The notes beneath the pieces are model-generated. The model saw nothing but the letters and a program-made list of their open reading frames with translations, ran no database searches and was not told the DNA's origin. A DNA stretch of 64,000 nt from positions 2,914,001 to 2,978,000 of the forward strand of contig CBDHCQ010000004.1 of NCBI GenBank assembly GCA_965261255.1, given 5' to 3'. This stretch comes from Bin80 sp965261255. Lineage in GTDB: Bacteria > Bacteroidota > Rhodothermia > Rhodothermales > Bin80. Every line of letters begins with the position of its first letter. The stretch's first letter is position 1. Positions 1-9,454 of the stretch are shown here, piece by piece. The position numbers and the translations under genes were made by a program.

Positions 1-292
1 TTCCTCCTCTTGCTTTTTCGAACAGAACCGCCATGGCAACAGTCGGCGTCGATGCAAGTCCTGCATCTATGACCTCAATTCCGAGGCTGCGCAGCGTGGA
101 TGCCACAAGTTGCATGCACACCTCCCCGGAAACGCGTGCATCCCGGCCCACGACAACGCGCCGGGGTAGATCGTTTTGCTGAGTAAGACAGAATTGACCG
201 AAGGCCAAACTATAGCGTACGAGCACCAGTGCGTCCAAACCAGCACCGTAAATTCCTCTGACCCCTGAAATTGATTCAATAAGCATTGGCAT
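1..292 (-). CDS. Phosphohexomutase (phosphoglucosamine/phosphomannomutase family), N-terminal part
   Basis: The gene runs off the left edge; about 97 residues of its N-terminus are visible on the minus strand. The start is ATG at 292, with a second in-frame ATG at 286. The N-terminal SISGVRGIYG stretch is the substrate-loop motif at the start of alpha-D-phosphohexomutases. It is followed by VVVGRDARVSG and, further on, GIEVIDAGLASTPTVA, both standard in domain I. Enzymes of this family move phosphate between C1 and C6 of hexose phosphates for cell-wall and polysaccharide precursors. The catalytic phosphoserine loop lies beyond the edge, so glucosamine, mannose and glucose specificity cannot be separated. 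It is transcribed away from ctaA, leaving a short divergent promoter region at 293-366. Confidence 0.85.
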   Translation of the reverse strand, partial: MPMLIESISGVRGIYGAGLDALVLVRYSLAFGQFCLTQQNDLPRRVVVGRDARVSGEVCMQLVASTLRSLGIEVIDAGLASTPTVAMAVLFEKARGG

Positions 293-366
293 GAGTTTAA
301 CCTGACTAATTCAATGGAACAGAGTAGCTATTGATTGGGTTGCCCCGGGTTGCGATTTATTTGTGC

Positions 367-1302
367 ATGAACTCACCGAAAATTACATCTAATCCCCGTT
401 GGCGATACCACTACGCAGCGGGAGGGTTGCTTCTATGTCTCCTCCTGGTTAGTTGGGGAGGCGTTGTTACGAGTATTGAAGCCGGCCTAGCGGTTCCAGA
501 TTGGCCCAGCTCATTTGGCTCGTATGATCCGATTGCAACGGGATACAGTGATCCAGAAAACCCAGATGCCCGTTGGTGGCAGGAAGGACCGGTACTAGCA
601 GAACACGGACACCGACTCTTGGGAGCTCTGGTTGGTCTATGGATAATGGGCCTTGCGTTGTGGACTTGGCTGGCAGACTCGCGACGCTGGGTTCGTATTC
701 TGGCGGTATCAGCAACTGGTCTTGTGATCCTACAGGGGGTTCTGGGAGGACTTCGTGTAATCTGGACATCCGTGGATCTGGCCGTTGTCCATGCTATGGG
801 TGCGCAGCTTTTCTTCTGTGCAGCGGTGATCCTCACAGTTTCCTGTTCGCACACATGGCTGACGCACAATATAGAAAGTTCGCCAGAGATGCGGCAATTA
901 CGTATCTTGGCAGGTTCAACTGCGGTCGCGGTGTATATACAGATCCTGCTCGGTGCTTTACTTCGGCACCCCGGAGCAGGAGTGGATTTGACTTTTATTG
1001 TAGTCCACGCCGCAGGGAGCGTACTAGTACTGTCTCTCATTATCGTCACCTGTGGACGTATTCGGGAACGCTTTAGTGACAAGCCACTGCTGAACCGGGG
1101 AGCTTGGGTTATGTTAACGTGCTTGTTTTTGCAGCTGATTCTGGGGATGATTGCTCTTATTACGTTACTCTATGACGCAGGTCAGGGGCAACGAAGCCTC
1201 GCCCAAGTTGTATTTTCGTCCTCACACCTGGTGGTTGGAACTATTCTCATGGGCAGTTGCGCATGTGTGCTGCTCGGAACTCTGCGACTGCGAAGTGAAT
1301 AG
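367..1302 (+). CDS. ctaA: Heme A synthase CtaA (COX15 family)
   Basis: A 311-residue polytopic inner-membrane protein that oxidises the C8 methyl of heme O to make heme A for cytochrome oxidase. The sequence shows about eight hydrophobic segments. Conserved histidines of the two four-helix halves appear as EHGHRLLG, VVHAMGAQ, VVHAAGS and SSHLVVGT. ATG 367 is preferred; an in-frame TTG at 331 would add 12 residues before the usual N-terminus, which begins just ahead of the first helix (GGLLLCLLLVSWGG). The stop overlaps the start of ctaB by 8 bases, so the two are very probably translated together. Length and motifs are normal for the family. Confidence 0.93.
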   Translation: MNSPKITSNPRWRYHYAAGGLLLCLLLVSWGGVVTSIEAGLAVPDWPSSFGSYDPIATGYSDPENPDARWWQEGPVLAEHGHRLLGALVGLWIMGLALWTWLADSRRWVRILAVSATGLVILQGVLGGLRVIWTSVDLAVVHAMGAQLFFCAAVILTVSCSHTWLTHNIESSPEMRQLRILAGSTAVAVYIQILLGALLRHPGAGVDLTFIVVHAAGSVLVLSLIIVTCGRIRERFSDKPLLNRGAWVMLTCLFLQLILGMIALITLLYDAGQGQRSLAQVVFSSSHLVVGTILMGSCACVLLGTLRLRSE

Positions 1303-2221
1303 CAACGTCTTTACATCAGAGGAAGCCGCAGAATTGCGTCTGCTACGTCCCAGTACTAGCCCGGCTTCAGTCCTGCAGGACTATTGGGAACTGGTCAAAC
1401 CTGAGATTGGCTTTCTGGTCGTGCTCTCGGCTCTTGCGGGCTTCATGCTGGGGGCTGGCGAGAGCGTGGACCCATTATTGCTGGCACTAACCCTCGGAGG
1501 AACGGCGCTTGCGAGTGCGGGAGGAGGGGTACTCAATCACTACATCGAGCGCAATGATGACGCACTCATGCGTCGAACTGCACAACGGCCACTGCCGTCC
1601 GGGCGGATCGGAGCAGGTGCTGCGCTAACCTTCGGAATAGTCCTCATTGCCGGTGGACTGACACTTCTTTGGTGGGTAAACCTCATCACACTGCTCCTGG
1701 CAGCATTGACTATTGTACTATACCTGTTTGCCTATACGCCCCTCAAGCGTCGCACCACCTACAACACGCTGATTGGAACCATACCCGGGGCGCTACCAGC
1801 ATTGGGAGGTTATGTGGCGGCAACGGGAACAGTCGGGACCGGTGGCTGGGTTCTTTTCTCTATACTTGCCCTTTGGCAGATGCCCCACTTTCTGGCACTC
1901 GCCTGGATGTATCGCAAGGACTACGCACGCGGAGGTCACGCCATGTTTCCCGTCCGGAACCCCGACGGGAGGGCCACGGCCAAACGAACCCTAGCATACA
2001 GTACACTACTGCTGGGCGCCAGCTTATTACCGACGGTACTGGACTATACAGGATGGCTTTACCTTGCGATCATAATCCCGACCGGTATCGGATTCATTTT
2101 GCCGGCAATCGGCTTTTACCGCAAACAAACGCCGCGGCTGGCAAGAAAAATTCTGCTGGCCAGTATCGCATACGTACCGCTGCTCGTGACCGCAATTGCA
2201 GCTGATCTCTGGCTGCTGTAA
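1295..2221 (+). CDS. ctaB: Protoheme IX farnesyltransferase CtaB (heme O synthase)
   Basis: A 308-residue UbiA-type membrane prenyltransferase that adds farnesyl to protoheme IX, making the heme O used by CtaA. The first aspartate motif is seen as YIERNDDALMRRT and the second region as YTPLKRRTTYNTL followed by GTIPGALPALGG, both typical of CtaB/COX10. The open frame extends upstream to 1151, but that part lies inside ctaA in another frame. GTG 1295 is chosen because it overlaps the ctaA stop by 8 bases and leaves a cytosolic N-terminus of normal length. The order ctaA-ctaB makes a compact heme A operon. No cytochrome oxidase subunits are visible in the window. Confidence 0.93.
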   Translation: MNSNVFTSEEAAELRLLRPSTSPASVLQDYWELVKPEIGFLVVLSALAGFMLGAGESVDPLLLALTLGGTALASAGGGVLNHYIERNDDALMRRTAQRPLPSGRIGAGAALTFGIVLIAGGLTLLWWVNLITLLLAALTIVLYLFAYTPLKRRTTYNTLIGTIPGALPALGGYVAATGTVGTGGWVLFSILALWQMPHFLALAWMYRKDYARGGHAMFPVRNPDGRATAKRTLAYSTLLLGASLLPTVLDYTGWLYLAIIIPTGIGFILPAIGFYRKQTPRLARKILLASIAYVPLLVTAIAADLWLL

Positions 2222-2402
2222 TTGAGGACAATATCAGGCCGTAACCATGCCGCAGGTCACCGGCTGACTCCATTTACGGGCCTCTTGGAGATGACCGTTC
2301 CAGCGCCCGCCGCCGCGCAATTGCGCCATCCTTCGCCTGTGCACTCCCCTCGATCTACGTGATGCCGTCCCAGATAAACAAAGCACCAGTATTACTTCCC
2401 TC

Positions 2403-2819
2403 TTATTCTATCCGGCGCCAAACTTCTTCGAGACGGAAGCCACTCGGAAACTCACCCACATGGTACCATAGATCCCCCACGATACGGGCAGAGAATCGTA
2501 ACTCTTCGCCGACCAGAACCTCGCTAGTATGATATTCCAGGTACTCCGTATAGAGCGTATCTCCCTCCAAAGTATATCTGCCGCCACCAGCCAGGACCTC
2601 CGCACCATTGGCCGACTGGTAACCCCAGGAGAAATGTGTGGAGTTCAAGATTTTTATTGAGGGAGGAACGTTCAGAGTTACGATCACTGTATCCGGGTAG
2701 ACAGATCGCTGTGACACTATGCGCCAGCTTCCCTCCAAATGATTGGCCGGTGCCTGCGCAAAGGCAGCGGGGCCCGCCAGAATGGCGACCAAAAATAGAA
2801 TACTCAGTATGTGTTTCAT
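2403..2819 (-). CDS. Small secreted protein, lipocalin-like
   Basis: A 138-residue protein with a clear signal peptide (hydrophobic run from residue 4, likely cleavage after PAAFAQA). The mature part begins with LEGSWRIVSQR and shows alternating beta-type segments, including SWGYQSANGAEVLAGGGRY. This resembles the small lipocalin-like/DUF4488-type proteins exported by Bacteroidota, which start with a 'G-W-x' strand. No catalytic motif is visible. It stands alone between ctaB and rlmN, convergent with ctaB. The family assignment is by look only; the CDS itself is well supported by its signal peptide and by the frame filling the space. Confidence 0.7.
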   Translation of the reverse strand: MKHILSILFLVAILAGPAAFAQAPANHLEGSWRIVSQRSVYPDTVIVTLNVPPSIKILNSTHFSWGYQSANGAEVLAGGGRYTLEGDTLYTEYLEYHTSEVLVGEELRFSARIVGDLWYHVGEFPSGFRLEEVWRRIE

Positions 2820-3182
2820 TATTTCACCTTATAGTTAGTTGTCTACCAACATAGCACTCAATCCCACCATTGTCAAATTTTAGACCCTTACGATGCAAGA
2901 TAACCTAAAGTGATTATATACAAAGGCGCAAGACATTATGGAATCAAGTCATGCCATCAAGGGGGTCTGTTATGAGGGGACTGGGCTAGGCAAAGGGGAG
3001 TTAGCTACTTAAGTGAAAATGCACCCCAAAAGATGCATCAGAAGATCTATGGGCTTCCGTGCAACAACATGGAAATAGCTGGCCAGCTTCAGAACCTAAT
3101 GCTCTGATTGACCTTACCTGTACTTGGTATAGTTACACCCCATTCCCCCGCCGATACAGAACCACAAATACACTTTTTAGAC
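2820..3182. other. Intergenic region between divergent small secreted gene and rlmN
   Basis: About 360 bases without a convincing gene. It holds the divergent promoters of the secreted protein and of rlmN. The A/T-rich stretch at 2850-2940 is followed by a more G-rich stretch at 2960-3060. No tRNA or known RNA fold could be recognised by eye. Confidence 0.4.
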
Positions 3183-4256
3183 GTGAAGCATATCTCAACA
3201 GACCTAAAGGCCCTGTCTCCCACTGGACTAGAAGAATGGATTCTGGAGTTGGGCGAGCCAAAATGGCGTGCACGCCAAATTCTGCGCTGGATGTACGCAA
3301 AGAATGCTGTTGATTCTTTCGAGTCCATGCTGAATCTGCCCGTATCACTTAGGAATGGCCTTGCAAAGAGTGCCCGCATGGAGCGCTTGGAGGTACAGGC
3401 ACTCTTCACGGCACGCGATCAAACGGTGAAAGCACTAATGCAGTTACCCTCGGGGCGAAACGTTGAATCAGTCCTGATCCCACATTTTGATGATCACGGA
3501 AACCCAGCCCGACTGACGGTGTGTGTTTCTAGCCAGGTCGGCTGTGCCATGGGTTGTACGTTTTGCGCAACAGGAAAAATGGGATTCCACGAAAATCTGA
3601 CCTGCGGACAGATTGTAGACCAGATCACCTATATGCGCAAGATCGCCTACGAACGCTTCGACCGGGATATATCCAATGTGGTATACATGGGAATGGGCGA
3701 ACCGCTCCTCAACTATAAAGCACTTTTAGCCAGTCTGGAGATCCTGACCCACCCTGAAGCCTGTGGGCTTCCTCCCCGAAGAATCACGGTCTCAACTGTC
3801 GGACTTGCGCGTCGCATACGCGATCTGGCAAACGATGCCCCCCGCGTGAACCTGGCCGTTTCACTGCACGCACCCACGGATTCCAAACGGGCAAGCATTA
3901 TGCCTGTCAGCCGCAATGCCAACACAGGTCTGAGAGCATTGAAACCTGCCATGCGATATCATACGGATACAACGGGGCGTCCGATAACATTTGAGTATTG
4001 CCTGTTTAGGGGATTTAATGACTCGCTAAAAGACGCTGGTACGCTGGCCCAAATTTGCCACAGCGTGCGCGCAAAGGTTAACCTGATTATGTACAACAAC
4101 GTGCCCGGAACAGAATTCGAACGCACAAGCGAAGAGCAGGTAGACGAGTTTATGGCGCACCTGTCAAAACGCGGAGTAACTGTGACCGTGCGGCGAAGTC
4201 GCGGAACAGACATTGCCGCGGCATGTGGACAACTCGCCAATCAGTCGCAGGCATAA
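3183..4256 (+). CDS. rlmN: 23S rRNA (adenine2503-C2)/tRNA methyltransferase RlmN
   Basis: A radical-SAM enzyme that methylates C2 of adenosine 2503 in 23S rRNA and A37 in some tRNAs. The [4Fe-4S] motif CxxxCxxC is seen as GCAMGCTFCATGKMGF. The accessory N-terminal domain (WRARQILRWMYA), the GMGEPLLNY motif and SLHAPTDSKR are all present. The C-terminal NNVPGTEFE part and the second catalytic cysteine region are also seen. GTG 3183 gives 357 residues and a normal N-terminus starting just before LKALSPTGLEEW. The frame stays open upstream to a TTG at 3108, which would add 25 residues with no family counterpart. It is a single gene, divergent from the secreted protein. Confidence 0.93.
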   Translation: MKHISTDLKALSPTGLEEWILELGEPKWRARQILRWMYAKNAVDSFESMLNLPVSLRNGLAKSARMERLEVQALFTARDQTVKALMQLPSGRNVESVLIPHFDDHGNPARLTVCVSSQVGCAMGCTFCATGKMGFHENLTCGQIVDQITYMRKIAYERFDRDISNVVYMGMGEPLLNYKALLASLEILTHPEACGLPPRRITVSTVGLARRIRDLANDAPRVNLAVSLHAPTDSKRASIMPVSRNANTGLRALKPAMRYHTDTTGRPITFEYCLFRGFNDSLKDAGTLAQICHSVRAKVNLIMYNNVPGTEFERTSEEQVDEFMAHLSKRGVTVTVRRSRGTDIAAACGQLANQSQA

Positions 4257-4279
4257 CTCACGATCGGGAACGTTCTGAC

Positions 4280-4432
4280 ATCTTCGCAGACCCTGCCAGC
4301 ACATATCCGGCCACCGAATTCCCCATTGTCCAATCCTCGTGCAGGTTTTGACTCTGGGCAAACTTCGGCGTATCGCCAACTATGAAATCTCGGCACGCAT
4401 CAACATGTTGAAGCTCCCAAGGCAACCGCACA
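4280..4432 (-). pseudogene. Possible remnant of a heparinase II/III-type polysaccharide lyase
   Basis: Between the ends of rlmN and the WG-repeat gene, the minus strand is open for about 70 codons and reads VRLPWELQHV, then GDTPKFA, then EDWTMGNSVAGYV. The spacing recalls the toroid domain of heparinase II/III proteins, where a WEL-x-x-x-H stretch is followed by TGD..YA and W...NP.GxGxxW. There is no start, no signal and no downstream domain, and the frame overlaps the 3' end of the WG gene, so if real it is a small decayed scrap. The resemblance is by eye only and may be chance. Confidence 0.22.
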
Positions 4433-5485
4433 TCACTCTTCCTCTCTCCATATAAAGATGCCCGTGGTGTCAATATACCCGGACCGTCCTTCCAGTGTTA
4501 CCCAGGCAAGTCCATTATCAAACGAGGAAGCTCTCTCGAATCGCGGCGGGATAACCATTACTCCCTGAGGATCTATAAAGCCATAGCCATCACTGGTTAG
4601 GACGAGCGCTCGCCCTCCTGAAAAATCGCCGGCTCCCAAGTAACTGGGCGAGACTATAGCCTCACCGGTGCGATTAATAAAACCCCACAAGCCATCCTCG
4701 CTTACGCGCGCACGATTTTCTTTAAAGGGAAATACCTGCTCATAGTGAAGTGTCAGTACAAAAGTCCCGGTGGAATCGATGAATCCATGCTGCCTGCCTC
4801 TTCGGGCAAGCGCCAGTCCCTCGGTAGGATTGCGCATTGCATTGAAGATCGGCTCAACTACCCAAGTGCCCGTCGTATCAATAAGGCCCCATCGGGTATT
4901 GACCCTGACAACCAGAACCTTGCGAACAACTTCCACTGCGGCCAACCCATCCGAGAAAGGAAGTGCACGAACATACTCCTCGGGTAAGACCGTTTGGCCT
5001 GCCTTGTTGATGTAACCCCATTTGGGCTCAAGTCCTACCACTGTACCGGAGCGCTCACGAACGGAAGCCAGTCCCTCACTGAAATCCAGCGCCGCTGTAA
5101 AATACCTCTCTGTAATCGGTGTGCCCGTCCGGTCAATAAAGCTCCAGTATTGACCGGACTGAACACGTGCAACTCCATTCACAAATGGAAAAACAGAAGA
5201 AAATTGCGGTTTTATACGCACCGAGTCCTGTGCATCAATGAATCCCCATGCGTAACCGAGTCGCACCGCAGCCAATCCCTCAGACGACATCTGTGCCCCA
5301 TCATACTTCGGTTCAATGATGCGCTCACCCGCGGAATCAATGAAACCAAACCGACCATCTTCTACGATCGGGTATATGGTTTCAGCATCCTGACCATAGA
5401 CCATATTGACTGCCGACAGAAGGCCCGTCAGCAACGCGCATACAATAAACTTATCCCGACGGTACCAGAGCAAATGCATTATCAA
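4433..5485 (-). CDS. Exported WG-repeat protein
   Basis: A 350-residue protein with an N-terminal signal (hydrophobic run FIVCALLTGLLSAVNMVYG) followed by a chain of about seven WG repeats. In each repeat a GFID/GLID/GYID strand alternates with an 'EPKYD/PQFSS/PIFNA' strand and a 'G.A.V' turn; examples are RFGFIDSAGERIIEPKY and YAWGFIDAQDSVRIKPQF. WG-repeat proteins are common in Bacteroidota and no enzymatic role is established. The start at ATG 5485 (or ATG 5479) lies inside the last codons of panC, an overlap of up to 35 bases, so it is probably translated from the panC transcript. Nothing links the function to pantothenate synthesis. Confidence 0.85.
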   Translation of the reverse strand: MIMHLLWYRRDKFIVCALLTGLLSAVNMVYGQDAETIYPIVEDGRFGFIDSAGERIIEPKYDGAQMSSEGLAAVRLGYAWGFIDAQDSVRIKPQFSSVFPFVNGVARVQSGQYWSFIDRTGTPITERYFTAALDFSEGLASVRERSGTVVGLEPKWGYINKAGQTVLPEEYVRALPFSDGLAAVEVVRKVLVVRVNTRWGLIDTTGTWVVEPIFNAMRNPTEGLALARRGRQHGFIDSTGTFVLTLHYEQVFPFKENRARVSEDGLWGFINRTGEAIVSPSYLGAGDFSGGRALVLTSDGYGFIDPQGVMVIPPRFERASSFDNGLAWVTLEGRSGYIDTTGIFIWREEE

Positions 5486-6323
5486 TCAGTCGAACACTAC
5501 GAAAGTAAACCGCAACAGCCACAATCACCTCAGTGCCTGGTACCAGTTTTTTTACCGGCTGGAGTGTATCACCGGTGACAACCTCTGCATATTGCAGGAT
5601 TGCAAGCGGTGCCTGGGCAATAATTGTTCTCATCTCTTCAACCACAGTACTTGGGCGATTTTCCCCATTTTCAATCATTCCCGCTGCCGCAGTTACCGCC
5701 TTCCAGAGCACACTTGCCTGGCTACGCTCGTCAGAAGTGAGATATGCATTGCGGGACGAACGCGCAACACCAGTGGATTCCCGGGCCGTAGGTGCACCTA
5801 TAACCCGGATATCAATCAATAAATCCCGTGCTAACTTCCGTAACAACATGTACTGCTGTACATCCTTAAGTCCAAATACACCGATGTGAGGTTTGCACAC
5901 CGCAAACAATTTCAGGACCACGGTCAAGACTCCCCTGAAATGCTCCGGCCGGTATTTGCCACAAAGGTGCTCCGACAGTTCGGGACAGGTTACCCAAACA
6001 CTCTGCGCTTCCACGCCATCGGGGTACAGTTCCGAAGCTTCAGGAGCAAAAACAACATCAACTCCGCCGGTCTCCTCCAGCAACCTGCAGTCCGTCTCAA
6101 AGTCCCGCGGATACACCGCAAAGTCTTCACTGGGGCCAAACTGTGTCGGGTTAACGAAAATAGAAACGATCACACGGTCTGCTTCAGCTTTTGCGCGCCG
6201 CACGAGGGACAAGTGTCCATCATGCAGATATCCCATCGTAGGAACCAATGCCAGGGTATACCCATCCGTACGCTTCTTATCGGCGTACTTACGCATCCCA
6301 CTGACTGTCTTGATAATTTCCAT
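5451..6323 (-). CDS. panC: Pantothenate synthetase PanC
   Basis: A 290-residue enzyme that joins pantoate and beta-alanine with ATP, the last step of vitamin B5 synthesis. The N-terminal PTMGYLHDGHLSLV stretch carries the nucleotide-binding HxGH-type motif. FVNPTQFGPSEDF and YPRDFETD follow, then GVFGLKDVQQYMLLRKL (the KDxQQ motif) and STGVARSSRNAYL. The length is normal. It is the first gene of a minus-strand pair with the WG-repeat gene and is divergent from fumC, with a 93-base shared promoter region at 6324-6416. Confidence 0.95.
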   Translation of the reverse strand: MEIIKTVSGMRKYADKKRTDGYTLALVPTMGYLHDGHLSLVRRAKAEADRVIVSIFVNPTQFGPSEDFAVYPRDFETDCRLLEETGGVDVVFAPEASELYPDGVEAQSVWVTCPELSEHLCGKYRPEHFRGVLTVVLKLFAVCKPHIGVFGLKDVQQYMLLRKLARDLLIDIRVIGAPTARESTGVARSSRNAYLTSDERSQASVLWKAVTAAAGMIENGENRPSTVVEEMRTIIAQAPLAILQYAEVVTGDTLQPVKKLVPGTEVIVAVAVYFRSVRLIDNAFALVPSG

Positions 6324-6416
6324 CGACTACGCAAAATTAGCCGTAATTTACAGCACCTTAACAATACGGGAAAAAATTCGTTTAACTGAGACTCTTCGCA
6401 ATCATTTTAGCCACTC

Positions 6417-7805
6417 ATGCGTGATTTCCGGATCGAAAAGGATTCATTAGGTGAGGTTCGTGTACCGGCTGATGCTGTTTACGGAGCTCAGACGCAACGT
6501 GCAGTAGACAATTTCCCAATCAGCGGGCAACGTATGCCCCGTGCATTCATTCGTGCGCTTGGTCATATCAAACGTGCAGCTGCAATGGCAAATGCGGACA
6601 CCGGTATGCTGGATCAGTCCGTGGCAGATGCAATCATAAATGCGGCAGAGGCTGTAATTGCCGGTGATCTGGATGATCAATTTCCAATTGATGTCTATCA
6701 GACGGGTAGCGGCACCTCAAGCAATATGAATGCAAATGAGGTGATCGCGCGACTGGCAACCGGAATGCTAGAAGATCAGAACGTACACCCCAATGATCAG
6801 GTTAATCTCTGTCAGTCCTCGAACGATGTGATCCCGACCTCCATGCAGATAGCTGCTGCGTGCATGATTGAGGATCAGCTCTTACCAGCCCTGCTGCGAC
6901 TGGAGCTTGCACTGCAAGAAAAAAGCCGCGCTTTTGACGATATCGTAAAAAGTGCGCGTACGCATCTCATGGACGCGACTCCAATCACGATGGGGCAGGA
7001 ATTCGGTGGCTATGCCATGCAGATTACTCGGGGAATCGGTCGTATCAGAGTCGGCCAAGCCGAACTGAGCGAGGTTCCTCTGGGAGGAACTGCAACGGGC
7101 TCAGGCATCAACCGACATCTCGAATTCCCACAACGAACACTGGCCTACATCAGCAAACACACCGGAGTGACCTTCCGCGAAGCCGAGAATCACTTTGAAG
7201 CACAATCTGCACGGGATGCCGTTGTCTCGGCATCAGGCGCACTCAATACGGTGGCCGTCTCACTGATGAAGATTGCAAACGACATCCGAATACTCTCGAG
7301 CGGCCCTACCAGTGGGATTGCAGAAATCACACTCAAACCTCTGCAACCCGGTTCCTCAATAATGCCCGGAAAAGTCAACCCCGTTCTTTGTGAAGCTATG
7401 ATGATGGTTTGTGCCCGGGTTATGGGAAACCATACAACACTTACCGTATGCGGGCAACACGGGAACCTGGAGCTCAATGTGATGATGCCGGTTATGGCGG
7501 TAACGCTGTTGGAAAGCATTGAACTGCTTGCGGGTGCAAGCAACGCTTTTGTTGATAAGTGTCTCGCCGGGCTAGAGGCAAACCGCGCACGATGCCAGGA
7601 GCTGCTGGAACTCAATCCTTCACTTGCAACTGCACTCAACAGTGCCATCGGTTATGACATGTCCGCCAAGGTTGCCAAGGAAGCTGCTGCCACCGGGCGC
7701 ACCGTCCGGGAGGTCGTGCTCGAGATGAATTTACTTGACGAAAAGGCACTCGATGAACTACTTGACGTGCGCAATATGACACAACCAGGAATTCCTGGCA
7801 GTTAA
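6417..7805 (+). CDS. fumC: Class II fumarate hydratase FumC
   Basis: A 462-residue oxygen-stable fumarase of the TCA cycle that interconverts fumarate and L-malate. The family signature GSSIMPGKVNP is present, as are TGSGTSSNMNANEV, the QSSNDVIPTSMQIA segment and the catalytic-base region HLMDATPITMGQEF. It starts at ATG 6417 with the usual FRIEKDSLGEVRVP and keeps full length. It is followed after 67 bases by the HtrA-like protease gene in the same direction, without an obvious terminator between them. Confidence 0.95.
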   Translation: MRDFRIEKDSLGEVRVPADAVYGAQTQRAVDNFPISGQRMPRAFIRALGHIKRAAAMANADTGMLDQSVADAIINAAEAVIAGDLDDQFPIDVYQTGSGTSSNMNANEVIARLATGMLEDQNVHPNDQVNLCQSSNDVIPTSMQIAAACMIEDQLLPALLRLELALQEKSRAFDDIVKSARTHLMDATPITMGQEFGGYAMQITRGIGRIRVGQAELSEVPLGGTATGSGINRHLEFPQRTLAYISKHTGVTFREAENHFEAQSARDAVVSASGALNTVAVSLMKIANDIRILSSGPTSGIAEITLKPLQPGSSIMPGKVNPVLCEAMMMVCARVMGNHTTLTVCGQHGNLELNVMMPVMAVTLLESIELLAGASNAFVDKCLAGLEANRARCQELLELNPSLATALNSAIGYDMSAKVAKEAAATGRTVREVVLEMNLLDEKALDELLDVRNMTQPGIPGS

Positions 7806-7872
7806 TAATACTATCGGATAGCTTTGGCGCGTTGTTTGCATCAGCTATTACACATCATAAAACCCTGCATTC

Positions 7873-9441
7873 ATGAGTAAACCTCAGATTTTATCAACAC
7901 TCGCTCTGTTCGCAGTCGTCTTTGTTGCAGGTGTACTGTTTGCCACCATGGGTGCCAATATGTTCGATCAGGGGCATCGTATTGGCACAGATACGCAGGC
8001 CAGCAACTCGAAAGTCCTGCGTGCCCCTTCACCGGCTGCACGCATGGAGTGGGAGGAAGCTTTCATTAACGTGGCTGACGCCGTCAACCCTGCCGTAGTT
8101 CAAGTCCGATCGGCAGAACGGGTTGAACCAAGCGATGATCCCAATGCAGGGGAAAGAACGCCATTGGAACGATTTTTCTTCCAAAACCCTCAGCCAAACG
8201 GCTTCCCACAAGTTCGCCAAGGCTTGGGCTCGGGTGTCCTGATTCGCTCTGATGGCTACATTGTTACCAATAATCACGTAATTGAAAGTGCAGACAAATT
8301 GCAGGTGCTGCTGCACGACGGCCGTACCGTCACCGCCACAGTCGTAGGCCGAGACGAAAACTCGGACCTGGCTGTGATTAGAATTGACGAAAAGGACCTA
8401 CCCACAGTGACACTGGCACCGCCAGGCGATGTGCGGGTTGGACAGTGGGTAATGGCCTTCGGGTCACCGCTGGATGCGGCACTGGACAATACCGTCACCG
8501 CCGGCATCGTGAGTGCAGTCGGTCGTACCAGTGCACGATTGTCTCAGATCAACCTGTACTCTGACTTTATCCAAACCGACGCCGCCATCAATAGAGGTAA
8601 TTCAGGTGGACCGCTAGTCAATATGAGCGGTCAACTGATTGGCATAAACTCAGCTATTCTCTCTCACACAGGCACCAACGCCGGGATTGGGTTCGCAATC
8701 CCGGTCTCCATCGTTGATAATGTCGCAATGCAACTAATCGAAAAAGGTCGTGTCGATCGAGGATTCCTGGGAATCACTTTCGATCGGGTTTCACGATCTC
8801 TGGCAAATGCATTGGATGCCCCTCCTGGCTCTGCGCAGATTAGACAAGTGATCGACAACAGTGCCGCCGATAAGGCCGATGTCAGGACAGGAGATATCAT
8901 TACTGGAATAGACGGCGTGGAATTAGAGGATTATTTGCTCCTTCGCACAATAATCGGCAACAAAGCCCCCGGAGATCGGGTCATCCTTGATATTGTTCGA
9001 GACAATAATCGGCAACAAATTGAAGTAGTACTGGGCGAGTTGCCTGACCAAGGTCCGCAAAACGTAAGATCCAATGACCAGGAAGAGGAAGAGCAGGACA
9101 ACCTTGATGAACTCGGGCTACAGCTACGCAGCTTGGACCGCGACGCCCTCGAAATACTGCAGGAACGTTTACGTTTCAACGTCTCCGAGGAGATCGAAGG
9201 AGTTTGGGTCGAGGCTATTGACGAAAGTAGCGCAGCATATGACGAAGCAGACCTGAGGATCGATGATATCATCGTTGAAATAAACCGCGAACCGGTTGAT
9301 GATCGTGGTGATTTCAGGCGCATTTACAGGAACATAGCTCCAGGAGATGTCTTCCTGGTCAAGATTTTGCGCTCTCAACGCACCAGTCTGACAACCGGCG
9401 AATTTCTCCCACTAATGACCGCTCTTACCAAACCTGAGTGA
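7873..9441 (+). CDS. HtrA/DegP-type periplasmic serine protease with two PDZ domains
   Basis: A 522-residue envelope protease and chaperone for misfolded exported proteins. An N-terminal hydrophobic segment (residues 6-28) is a signal or membrane anchor. The trypsin-like domain carries the triad: His in TNNHVI near residue 135, Asp in NSDLAVI near 165, and Ser in GNSGGPLV near 245. PDZ1 starts with RGFLGITFDRV near residue 297. A strongly acidic linker (EEEEQDNLDEL) then leads to a second PDZ containing AYDEADLRIDDIIVEINR. The acidic linker is unusual but not unique. The stop at 9441 is close to aroB, so the genes may share a transcript. Confidence 0.92.
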   Translation: MSKPQILSTLALFAVVFVAGVLFATMGANMFDQGHRIGTDTQASNSKVLRAPSPAARMEWEEAFINVADAVNPAVVQVRSAERVEPSDDPNAGERTPLERFFFQNPQPNGFPQVRQGLGSGVLIRSDGYIVTNNHVIESADKLQVLLHDGRTVTATVVGRDENSDLAVIRIDEKDLPTVTLAPPGDVRVGQWVMAFGSPLDAALDNTVTAGIVSAVGRTSARLSQINLYSDFIQTDAAINRGNSGGPLVNMSGQLIGINSAILSHTGTNAGIGFAIPVSIVDNVAMQLIEKGRVDRGFLGITFDRVSRSLANALDAPPGSAQIRQVIDNSAADKADVRTGDIITGIDGVELEDYLLLRTIIGNKAPGDRVILDIVRDNNRQQIEVVLGELPDQGPQNVRSNDQEEEEQDNLDELGLQLRSLDRDALEILQERLRFNVSEEIEGVWVEAIDESSAAYDEADLRIDDIIVEINREPVDDRGDFRRIYRNIAPGDVFLVKILRSQRTSLTTGEFLPLMTALTKPE

Positions 9442-9454
9442 GTTGCAACGTTGC

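Noticed and set aside
411..1082. Long minus-strand frame (223 codons) antisense to ctaA
   Set aside because: It mirrors the codon pattern of ctaA and has no motif or signal; ctaA is certain on the other strand.
2870..3060. G-rich stretch upstream of rlmN considered as a structured RNA (6S, tmRNA or RNase P RNA)
   Set aside because: None of the conserved core sequences of these RNAs could be found by eye.
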